Part shown: positions 7,575 through 13,375 of the stretch, piece after piece | Layout of the letters: every line of letters begins with the position of its first letter | How positions within the stretch are numbered: the stretch's first letter is position 1 | Position numbers and translations under genes: made by a program | Notes under the pieces: model-generated | Databases searched by the model: none | The model's input: only the letters and a program-made list of their open reading frames with translations | What the model was told of the DNA's origin: nothing | Assembly (NCBI GenBank): GCA_964615845.1 | Contig: CAZTRC010000009.1 | Location: 1 to 21,910 of the forward strand | Reading direction: 5' to 3' | From: CAYRQF01 sp964615845 | GTDB lineage: Bacteria > Patescibacteriota > Minisyncoccia > Phycocordibacterales > CSBR16-119 | Length of the DNA: 21,910 nucleotides

Positions 7575-8621
7575 TCAGGGCGAAGCAATGAACTTTTTCG
7601 TGCGACCGGACTTGTCGCGCAGGATGTAGATGCCGGCAGGGAGGAGCAGGTGCTCCGTTGCCCAGTCTCGGATGAGATTACCGCCTAGACCATAGACCCG
7701 CGTCCATGAACTATCGAACAGTTGCCAGAAGATCGCGATTGTGTGCGAATCTTCGAAGTCGCCATCATGATCCGTCTGCCGAAGCTTGTAGTAGTTCGTG
7801 CCGACGAGCGGATGAACATCTACGAAGCCGTAGCGGATTTCCGACTGGCTTTCGCCAGCGCCATCAATGTCCGCGATGGGAGTCCAGTCGATCGCATTCT
7901 CCGATCTCATGACCGTGAAGTAGTCGTTCTCGGACTCGCTCGCTGTTGTCCAATCAAGCGCGATGCCTTCGGGAACAATGCGTCCATAAAACTTCGTGAG
8001 TTCGATTGGCAGATTGAAGATGCCGTCGAGATGCCCGTAAACTTTAACGCTGTCGATACGCCAGGTCGTGTTGGCATTTGTCGTGCCGTACGCATAGAAA
8101 CGGAAGTCGATGAACGTGTTCGACGAGAGAACGGCGCCCGGAATGAATTTGAATTTCTTCCAAGGCGAATTCTGGTTGTTCGTGAACACTCCTCCGACCG
8201 CGGCTCCGTATCCGGTGACGTTGGTGCGCATCTCTGCGTTGGCTGGTCCGAGTGTACTACTCAAAGCGTAGCCAACAACTGAATCGATTACCAGCGTTTG
8301 TCCAGCTACTACTCTCAGAGTGTCACCAAAATATTTGGTGGCATTGAACGTGCTCGTCCAATTGCGACCGATGAGCGCGCGGTTGTTGCCGCCGGTCGGG
8401 CCGTTGGCATAGTAGCCGGGCGGGGAGGGAATCGGGAGCACCGTGGGTGCATTGTAGAAGTCTCCGGCCGACGAGAGAACCAAATTGTTCACGTAGGTCG
8501 CAACGCGGGTCCCGCCAGGCGATGGCGCATCGAAGTTGTAGGTCGCGATCAAAACTGCCGGTTGGGCAAAGGCAAGGGGATTCAAACCGAACCCCAAAGC
8601 AATAACAAGGAGCTTTTTCAT
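7575..8621 (-). CDS. Secreted Bacteroidota-type protein with probable T9SS C-terminal sorting domain
   Basis: This 348-residue exported protein has a signal peptide (1-19, MKKLLVIALGFGLNPLAFA). An N-terminal beta-sandwich (about 24-200, YNFDAPSPGGT to WRIDSVKVYG) resembles the surface domains called choice-of-anchor in Bacteroidota and related groups. Residues 204-297 are a classic Bacteroidota segment: LPIELTKFYGRIVPEGIALDWTTASESENDYFTV, then RSENAIDWTPIADIDGAGES, then GTNYYKLRQTDHDGDFEDS (wording here is split between motifs). The last about 43 residues (RVYGLGGNLIRDW, LLLPAGIYILRD, TKKFIASP) match the short form of a T9SS type A sorting domain. The start is the ATG at 8621, before the signal peptide; the in-frame TTG at 8663 lies in the promoter. 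The gene stops with TGA, which is rare in this window. The function is unknown; it is probably a surface or released protein. Confidence 0.85.
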   Translation of the reverse strand: MKKLLVIALGFGLNPLAFAQPAVLIATYNFDAPSPGGTRVATYVNNLVLSSAGDFYNAPTVLPIPSPPGYYANGPTGGNNRALIGRNWTSTFNATKYFGDTLRVVAGQTLVIDSVVGYALSSTLGPANAEMRTNVTGYGAAVGGVFTNNQNSPWKKFKFIPGAVLSSNTFIDFRFYAYGTTNANTTWRIDSVKVYGHLDGIFNLPIELTKFYGRIVPEGIALDWTTASESENDYFTVMRSENAIDWTPIADIDGAGESQSEIRYGFVDVHPLVGTNYYKLRQTDHDGDFEDSHTIAIFWQLFDSSWTRVYGLGGNLIRDWATEHLLLPAGIYILRDKSGRTKKFIASP

Positions 8622-8644
8622 GGGGTTCGTGGAGTTAGTTGTTC

Positions 8645-8660
8645 CACTTTCAACATAACA
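8645..8660 (-). promoter_or_regulatory. Promoter of the minus-strand secreted protein gene
   Basis: On the minus strand TGT-TATGTT (8660 down to 8652) is an extended -10 with two mismatches in the hexamer. The predicted start near 8645 gives a leader of about 24 bases without a Shine-Dalgarno sequence. Confidence 0.4.
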
Positions 8661-8731
8661 CAAAATATTAAAAAATCAAGTTTTTCCCTAATTTTTTCTC
8701 CCCAAAAATCCTTCCAAAAGAGCCTTCTTTT

Positions 8732-8747
8732 TGCTATAATTCAGGGG
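8732..8747 (+). promoter_or_regulatory. gyrB promoter, perfect extended -10
   Basis: TGC-TATAAT lies at 8732-8740, a full consensus extended -10. The predicted start is near 8747, giving a leader of about 25 bases before the ATG at 8772. Confidence 0.75.
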
Positions 8748-8771
8748 CTTCTAAAGAGCCTTTATTTTTTT
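8746..8771 (+). promoter_or_regulatory. Small hairpin and U-rich tract in the gyrB leader
   Basis: ggctt (8746-8750) can pair with gagcc (8756-8760), with one wobble, around ctaaa, and is followed by a T-rich run up to the ATG. The layout is that of a very short attenuator at the 5' end of the transcript. Its role is not established; the T-rich run may simply keep the start codon unstructured. Confidence 0.3.
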
Positions 8772-10820
8772 ATGGCCGACAATAAAACCTCAGGATACAG
8801 CGCCGAAGATATCTCCGTTTTGGAGGGTCTTGAGCCTGTCAGAAAGCGTCCCGGCATGTACATTGGCTCGACCGGCCCAGACGGACTTCATCACCTCATC
8901 AAAGAGATTTTCGACAACTCCCGTGACGAAGCCATGGCCGGACACTCGGATTACATTGAGATTGCGCTTCTGCCGGGCAATTTGGTGCGCATCGTCGACA
9001 ACGGCCGAGGTATTCCTGTCGACACTCATTCCAAAACCAAAGTCTCAGCTCTCGAAACAATTCTCACGGTTCTTCACGCCGGCGGGAAATTCGGTGGCAA
9101 GGACAAAGGCTACAAAGTCTCGGGCGGTCTTCACGGCGTTGGCGCTTCGGTCGTGAACGCGCTATCTATCCGCATGAAAGCCGAAGTGCATCGCGATGGC
9201 GGTAAATACATCCAAGAATACAAACAAGGCAAGCCTAAAGCCAAAGTAAAAATGGTAGAAAAATCCAAACTTCGCGGTACGATTATTTCTTTCGAGCCCG
9301 ACGTTGAGATTTTCAAAGAAGTGAAATTCGATTGGAACAGGATCGTGCATCACTATCGCGAGCAGGCGTATCTGGTGAAGAAGCTCCGCATCAGTCTCAT
9401 CGATGCGCGCGAATACACGGGCAAGATTCCTGAAGACGGATATTTCTATTTCAAGGAACTTGGTCTCGAAGCGCCATCCACAACTTTTTATTTCGAAGGT
9501 GGTATTGTCTCGATGGTCGCGCATTACAACAAAGACCAAAAGAAAGTCCAAGACAAAATTTTCTACGTCGACAAGGATGTCCCAGGCGATATCAACGTTG
9601 AGATCGCGCTCCAGTACGTCGACGACATTACCGAACACATTTTGCCTTTCGCCAACAACATTTACACGCCAGGCGGAGGTATGCATGTTACTGGCTTCAA
9701 GACTGCGCTCACGCGTCTCATCAACAACTACAACAAGAAGAATAATATCCTGAATGAAAAGGAGGGCGGCTTCACTGGCGAAGATGTGCTCGAGGGTCTC
9801 ACGGCTGTCATATCGGTCAAAATGCCAGACATCCAATTCGAAGGCCAGACCAAGGACAAGCTTGGAAGTCCCGAAGCTCGCGGCGCTGTCGAGACAGTTT
9901 TCTCTGACGCCTTTTCTAATTTCCTCGAAGAAAATCCGGATGAAGCTCGCTCGATCCTCTCCAAAGCTGTACTTGCCTTGAAGGCTCGTAAAGCCGCCAA
10001 AGCAGCCAAGGATTCTGTGCTCCGTAAAGGCGCGCTCGAAGGCTTGACGCTTCCAGGTAAGCTCGCGGATTGCCAATCAAAAAATCCAGAAGAGTCCGAG
10101 CTCTTTATCGTTGAGGGAGACTCGGCCGGTGGCTCGACCAAAATGGGCCGTGATAGGCGCACTCAAGCCGTGCTTCCACTCAAAGGTAAAATCCTGAACG
10201 TCGAACGCGCGCGTCTCGACAAGATGCTCGGCTCAAACGAAGTCAAAGCGCTCATCGTAGCACTCGGCACATCGATTGCCGACACGTTCAACCTCGCTGA
10301 TATTCGTTATCACAAAATCATCATCGCGACCGATGCCGACGTCGATGGTGCGCACATCCGGACGCTTCTCCTCACACTCTTCTACCGATATTTCAAGCCG
10401 GTTATCGAAGCGGGCTACGTCTACATCGCTCAGCCGCCACTCTTCAAAGTCCAGCAAGGCAAGACCACGACGTACTTTTATTCCGAAGAAGACAAAAATG
10501 CTTTCTTGAAGAAACAGGGCGTATCAGCGGATGAAGTGCAGGAAGTTGAAGAGGATGATAAAGGCGAACCAGCCGCTGAAAGCTCTGGCGAAGCCAAGAA
10601 ACCGAAATTCATGGTCCAGCGTTACAAAGGTCTCGGAGAAATGAATCCGGACGAACTCAAAGAAACGACCATGGATCCGAAAAACAGAATTCTCCTCCAA
10701 GTCAAAATCGAAGACGCTCAAGAAGCCGACAAGACTTTCGATATCCTCATGGGTTCCGAAGTCGCGCCACGCAAGACCTTTATCCAATCCAACGCCAAGA
10801 TGGCGGAGATTGATATCTAA
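8772..10820 (+). CDS. gyrB: DNA gyrase subunit B
   Basis: GyrB is the ATPase and TOPRIM subunit of the type II topoisomerase that introduces negative supercoils with GyrA. The 682 residues show the GHKL ATPase motifs: EIFDNSRDEAMAG (45-57; E45 catalytic, N49 metal ligand), DNGRGIPV (76-83), and a GGKFGG...GLHGVGASVVNA lid (104-130). The transducer has QTKDKLGSPE. The TOPRIM domain has EGDSAGG (448-454), GRDRRTQAVLPLKGKILNVE and the metal site DADVD (521-525). The C-terminus has QRYKGLGEMNPDEL and ends FIQSNAKMAEIDI. GRDRRTQAVLPL and KGKILNVE favour GyrB over ParE. A short acidic insert (about residues 590-610, EVEEDDKGEPAAESS) sits in the C-terminal part. The start is the ATG at 8772; in-frame sequence upstream to 8298 is antisense to the neighbouring gene and unrelated to GyrB. 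gyrA is not in the window. Confidence 0.97.
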   Translation: MADNKTSGYSAEDISVLEGLEPVRKRPGMYIGSTGPDGLHHLIKEIFDNSRDEAMAGHSDYIEIALLPGNLVRIVDNGRGIPVDTHSKTKVSALETILTVLHAGGKFGGKDKGYKVSGGLHGVGASVVNALSIRMKAEVHRDGGKYIQEYKQGKPKAKVKMVEKSKLRGTIISFEPDVEIFKEVKFDWNRIVHHYREQAYLVKKLRISLIDAREYTGKIPEDGYFYFKELGLEAPSTTFYFEGGIVSMVAHYNKDQKKVQDKIFYVDKDVPGDINVEIALQYVDDITEHILPFANNIYTPGGGMHVTGFKTALTRLINNYNKKNNILNEKEGGFTGEDVLEGLTAVISVKMPDIQFEGQTKDKLGSPEARGAVETVFSDAFSNFLEENPDEARSILSKAVLALKARKAAKAAKDSVLRKGALEGLTLPGKLADCQSKNPEESELFIVEGDSAGGSTKMGRDRRTQAVLPLKGKILNVERARLDKMLGSNEVKALIVALGTSIADTFNLADIRYHKIIIATDADVDGAHIRTLLLTLFYRYFKPVIEAGYVYIAQPPLFKVQQGKTTTYFYSEEDKNAFLKKQGVSADEVQEVEEDDKGEPAAESSGEAKKPKFMVQRYKGLGEMNPDELKETTMDPKNRILLQVKIEDAQEADKTFDILMGSEVAPRKTFIQSNAKMAEIDI

Positions 10821-10821
10821 T

Positions 10822-11142
10822 ATGAAAGAGGCCCTAAATCAATTTTTAGATGATGTTAGAGAAAGAGAAACCGATAGAGTTTCTCAATTAGTTATCGCAT
10901 CTATTAATGTCGAAAGATTAAGTCCTGAAGGGAGAGCAGATTTTGCCGCGTTTCTTTTGAAGGAAGACGATAATGTAGAAGAGCTCATCAATATTCTTCG
11001 GAGCACAACTCTTGGCAGGGAAGTTGTAGATCTCCTGGAAATAGATCTAGCTGGAAATAAAATTTCTGTAGGAAGGCTCAAAAAGAGTTTGAGTGAAGCG
11101 TTTAGAGAAGATCTCGAAGTCGAACAGCCGGCAGCAGCCTAG
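10822..11142 (+). CDS. Small acidic helical protein of unknown function, downstream of gyrB
   Basis: This 106-residue protein is not recognised. It begins one base after the gyrB stop codon, so it is probably on the gyrB transcript and translated by re-initiation; a GGAG at 10805-10808, 13 bases from the start, is a possible weak Shine-Dalgarno. The sequence is predicted mostly helical (MKEALNQFLDDVRERETDRV, then NVEELINILRSTTLGREVVDLL, then GRLKKSLSEAFREDL) with a short Ala-rich tail (EQPAAA). It has no Cys or Trp and no membrane segment. The A/T-rich codon use differs from gyrB, which argues against it being a broken piece of the gyrase gene. The ATG at 10822 is preferred over the TTG at 10810, which overlaps the end of gyrB. 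Confidence 0.7.
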   Translation: MKEALNQFLDDVRERETDRVSQLVIASINVERLSPEGRADFAAFLLKEDDNVEELINILRSTTLGREVVDLLEIDLAGNKISVGRLKKSLSEAFREDLEVEQPAAA

Positions 11143-11148
11143 CCGTTC

Positions 11149-11337
11149 CTAAATATTTTCTTTGATCAGCTTCCGCAACTCCTCAATATGCATTTTCTTT
11201 TCGTTGTGAAGGCTTTCCCAGAAGGCTTTTTCGACGTCCGAGCCAGCTTCTTTTATATAATTCTGCTCGATTCGCCAGAGAGACTTTTGCTCCTGGACTA
11301 TCTGTGTCATCAAATTGTGTAAATTATTTGGGGTCAT
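11149..11337 (-). CDS. Small helical protein of unknown function
   Basis: This 62-residue protein is entirely charged and helical by eye (MTPNNLHNLMTQIVQEQKSL, then WRIEQNYIKEA, then AFWESLHNEKKMHIEELRKLIKE). The spacing of Glu, His and Trp across two helices recalls a half ferritin-like hairpin, but no complete metal site is visible, so this is only a resemblance. I have the impression that similar short proteins occur next to housekeeping genes in Parcubacteria, without a known function. The start at 11337 is chosen because a minus-strand extended -10 lies exactly seven bases upstream. It converges on the gene ending at 11142, with a 6-base gap and no clear terminator between them. Confidence 0.7.
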   Translation of the reverse strand: MTPNNLHNLMTQIVQEQKSLWRIEQNYIKEAGSDVEKAFWESLHNEKKMHIEELRKLIKENI

Positions 11338-11352
11338 GGATCTATTGTAACA
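11337..11352 (-). promoter_or_regulatory. Extended -10 promoter, leaderless, of the small minus-strand gene
   Basis: On the minus strand TGT-TACAAT runs from 11352 down to 11344. Seven bases further is 11337, the A of the ATG. No Shine-Dalgarno sequence is present. Confidence 0.6.
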
Positions 11353-11366
11353 CGTTGGGTACTGTC

Positions 11367-11402
11367 TTGCATTTTCCCGCCTTTTCCGTATACTATCCCT
11401 CA
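11367..11402 (+). promoter_or_regulatory. rpmF promoter
   Basis: A -35 TTGCAT (11367-11372) and a -10 TATACT (11389-11394) are 16 bases apart. The predicted start is 11401, one base before the ATG at 11402, so the mRNA is leaderless or nearly so. Confidence 0.65.
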
Positions 11403-11605
11403 TGGTAGTCCGAATGCGACACACAAGAGCTCACACGAAAAATCGTCGAGCTCATCATAAAGCCCCGGCAGGGAAAATCGTCGTGGACAAGGAAACAGGC
11501 GTTCCACATCTTCGCCATCGCGTTTCTTTGGAAACAGGTAAGTATCGCGGCCGACAGGTCCTCGCGGTAGTTAAGTCTGGCGACAAGAAGACAAAAGCGA
11601 AGTAA
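11402..11605 (+). CDS. rpmF: 50S ribosomal protein L32
   Basis: L32 is a small structural protein of the large ribosomal subunit. The 67 residues begin MVVRMRHTRAHTKNRRAHHK, the basic N-terminal arm, and contain VDKETGVPHLRHRVSLETGKYRGRQVL (motif here: DKETG, HLRH, KYRGR), which aligns with the E. coli type VDKTSGEKHLRHH...GYYRGRKV. There is no CxxC pair, so this is the zinc-free form. The start at 11402 fits both the family N-terminus and the promoter. The gene stands alone and does not follow the usual DUF177 gene. The C-terminal tail is Lys-rich. Confidence 0.92.
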   Translation: MVVRMRHTRAHTKNRRAHHKAPAGKIVVDKETGVPHLRHRVSLETGKYRGRQVLAVVKSGDKKTKAK

Positions 11606-11628
11606 TCGCTTTCTCTCTTTTCGTTTTT
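11596..11628 (+). terminator. Weak terminator overlapping the rpmF stop
   Basis: agcga / tcgct (11596-11600 with 11606-11610) forms a 5-bp stem whose loop contains the stop codon. It is followed by a T-rich run (ttctctcttttcgttttt). Weak, but well placed just before the next promoter. Confidence 0.4.
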
Positions 11629-11629
11629 C

Positions 11630-11645
11630 TGCTACAATAGTTTCA
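11630..11645 (+). promoter_or_regulatory. Extended -10 promoter of nusB-nudix
   Basis: TGC-TACAAT lies at 11630-11638. The predicted start near 11645 gives a leader of about 31 bases that is very T-rich and has no Shine-Dalgarno sequence. Confidence 0.6.
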
Positions 11646-11675
11646 TCACTAATTTAGTTTTTTTGTTCTTATCAT

Positions 11676-12581
11676 ATGGCCAATAGGCACCTTGCCAGAT
11701 CAGTCGTCCTCCAAACACTCTTTGAGTGGGATTTTAACGGCAAGACCATTGCCGAACCAGCCACTATTTTAGCCAGAAATGTTGAAGAATTTGCTCCCGG
11801 CATGAAAGATTTTTCTTTCGCTCGGGATCTTTTTGATTTAACAATGAAGAAACAAACGCTCATTGATGAGATTATCGAGAAAGCCGCACCCGATTGGCCG
11901 ATGGATAAGATCGCCATTGTCGATAGAAATGTTTTACGCATAGGATTAGCCGAGCTCTTGTTTGGCAACAAAGAAGAAGTTCCGCCAAAAGTTGCTATCA
12001 ACGAAGCCATTGAGCTTGCCAAAACCTTTGGCGGGGAGAAATCCGGCAAATTCGTAAACGGTGTTCTCGGCGCGGTTTACAAAGAGCTTGGCGAACCTGG
12101 CAAAGATCAAATGGGCCGCAAGAAGTCGAACGGTAACGACCCCGTCGACCCTGATAAATTACCGAAAGAGAAAAAGGCCGGTGGTGTCATCATTGCTGAG
12201 AAAGATGGTGAGACTTTGATTGGGCTTGTTCATGATGTTTTCGGCTACTGGACGCTCGCCAAGGGTGGCGTCGAAGCTGGTGAGACCTCGGAAGAGGGCG
12301 CTATTCGCGAAATCAAAGAAAAGACCGGTCTTGATACTGAGATTGTCAAACTTCTCGGCGAAAACGAGTATGTTGCATCTCACCCGGAAAAAGGTAAAAT
12401 CCTAAAACAGGTGAGTTATTATCTGGTCAAAACGCCGTATCGGGAGATGGAGCTCCATTCGACCGGTGGCCTCGATGATGCCAAGTGGTTTCGCTTGGTT
12501 GATCTCGAGAACATCAACACCTACGATGATATCTTACCGCTTCTAGCGCAGTCGATTGATTACATTACAAACAATAATTAA
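11676..12581 (+). CDS. nusB: NusB antitermination factor fused to a Nudix domain
   Basis: Residues 1-138 are NusB, which with NusE (S10) binds boxA RNA for rRNA antitermination: ARSVVLQTLFEWDFN at the start, then MDKIAIVDRNVLRIGLAELLF (split here at residues 76-96), VAINEAIELAKTFGG (106-120), and KFVNGVLGAVYKEL (125-138). A charged linker of about 28 residues (KDQMGRKKSNGNDPVDPD) leads to a Nudix hydrolase fold (about 167-300): AGGVIIAE, then YWTLAKGGVEAGETSEEGAI (191-210), then REIKEKTGL (211-219), then a TYDDILPLL-like tail. The Nudix box GX5EX7REUXEEXGU is intact except that the second Glu of EE is Lys216, normally a metal ligand, so activity may be altered or lost. NusB alone is usually about 130-160 residues. 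The frame has no break. rnc follows 59 bases downstream, consistent with an RNA-processing link. Confidence 0.9.
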   Translation: MANRHLARSVVLQTLFEWDFNGKTIAEPATILARNVEEFAPGMKDFSFARDLFDLTMKKQTLIDEIIEKAAPDWPMDKIAIVDRNVLRIGLAELLFGNKEEVPPKVAINEAIELAKTFGGEKSGKFVNGVLGAVYKELGEPGKDQMGRKKSNGNDPVDPDKLPKEKKAGGVIIAEKDGETLIGLVHDVFGYWTLAKGGVEAGETSEEGAIREIKEKTGLDTEIVKLLGENEYVASHPEKGKILKQVSYYLVKTPYREMELHSTGGLDDAKWFRLVDLENINTYDDILPLLAQSIDYITNNN

Positions 12582-12640
12582 ATGTTTCGTACAAGCCAAA
12601 TCTTCCTGATTTGTCTTCTACAAGGCATGTAGTTTACAAC

Positions 12641-13333
12641 ATGATAGACTTTACAACTTTTGAAGAAAGAAATTCTCTAAACTTCAAAAACAAAGACTTG
12701 CTCAAGCAAGCCTTTGTCCACCGTTCTTACATAAATGAAAATTCAGTCGTGGGTCTTCAGCACAACGAAAGATTGGAATTCTTGGGTGACGCTGTTTTGG
12801 AACTAGTCACGACAGAAGAATTGTTTAGAAAATATCCAGACAAGTCCGAAGGCGAACTCACAGCTATCCGCGCGGCGATGGTAAATACATACTCGATTTC
12901 CGAAGCGGCTACGCGACTTGGGATGAACGACTACCTTCTCTTGTCCAAAGGCGAAACCAAAGATACCGGCAAAGCGCGCGAATACATCTTGGCCAACACC
13001 TTTGAGGCTATCATTGGTGCGATTTATCTCGACAAGGGCTATGATGCGTCCGAGAAATTTATAGAAGATAGCTTGTTCATAAAAATTGAAGAAATCGTCT
13101 CGAAGAAACTTTGGCGCGATGCCAAGTCTCTCGTCCAAGAAAGAAGTCAAGAAATTTTCGGCGTGACTCCTAAGTATGAAGTCCTCGAGGAATCAGGCCC
13201 AGATCACGACAAGAACTTCACCATTGGCATCTATTTCGGTCCTACCCTCATCGGTAAAGGCGCTGGCAAATCCAAGCAAGAAGCCGAACAAGTCGCCGCC
13301 AAGGCAGCCTTGAAGGCCAAAAATTGGTCCTAG
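12641..13333 (+). CDS. rnc: Ribonuclease III
   Basis: RNase III cuts double-stranded RNA, including rRNA precursors. The 230 residues hold the endonuclease domain with signature HNERLEFLGDAVL (41-53; E43, E46 and D50 expected at the metal site) and ANTFEAIIGAIYLD (118-131; E122 is the second-site catalytic Glu). N119 stands where E. coli has D114. A double-stranded RNA-binding domain follows (about 160-228), with KYEVLEESGPDHDKNFTIGI and the typical GKSKQEAEQVAAKAAL helix. The start at 12641 is chosen over the in-frame TTG at 12611 because MIDFTTFEE matches the family N-terminus. A possible -10 (TAGTTT, 12630-12635) would again give a nearly leaderless transcript, and read-through from nusB is also possible. 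Confidence 0.95.
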   Translation: MIDFTTFEERNSLNFKNKDLLKQAFVHRSYINENSVVGLQHNERLEFLGDAVLELVTTEELFRKYPDKSEGELTAIRAAMVNTYSISEAATRLGMNDYLLLSKGETKDTGKAREYILANTFEAIIGAIYLDKGYDASEKFIEDSLFIKIEEIVSKKLWRDAKSLVQERSQEIFGVTPKYEVLEESGPDHDKNFTIGIYFGPTLIGKGAGKSKQEAEQVAAKAALKAKNWS

Positions 13334-13358
13334 GTCGCTCCGCTAAGTCGGAACGATA

Positions 13359-13375
13359 TGTTAAAATATAGCCAA
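13359..13375 (+). promoter_or_regulatory. Extended -10 promoter of smc, leaderless
   Basis: TGT-TAAAAT lies at 13359-13367. The predicted start is at 13374, next to the A of the ATG at 13375. No Shine-Dalgarno sequence is present. Confidence 0.65.

Noticed and set aside
8640..8700. Bacteroidota-type promoter (TTTG / TAnnTTTG) before the minus-strand secreted gene
   Set aside because: Only partial matches such as a shortened TATTTTG were found. The TGT-TATGTT extended -10 fits the local pattern as well or better.
8298..8771. In-frame extension of gyrB by 158 codons upstream
   Set aside because: It runs antisense through the signal-peptide end of the 7575-8621 gene and across the gyrB promoter. 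The added residues have no GyrB similarity, and the family N-terminus begins at 8772.
9162..10076. A 304-codon minus-strand open frame inside gyrB
   Set aside because: It is a shadow of the gyrB codon pattern with low-complexity Phe/Glu-rich sequence, no promoter and no family resemblance.
11149..11337. Ferritin-like or rubrerythrin-like function for the 62-residue protein
   Set aside because: The helical Glu/His pattern is suggestive, but no complete pair of ExxH metal motifs is present.
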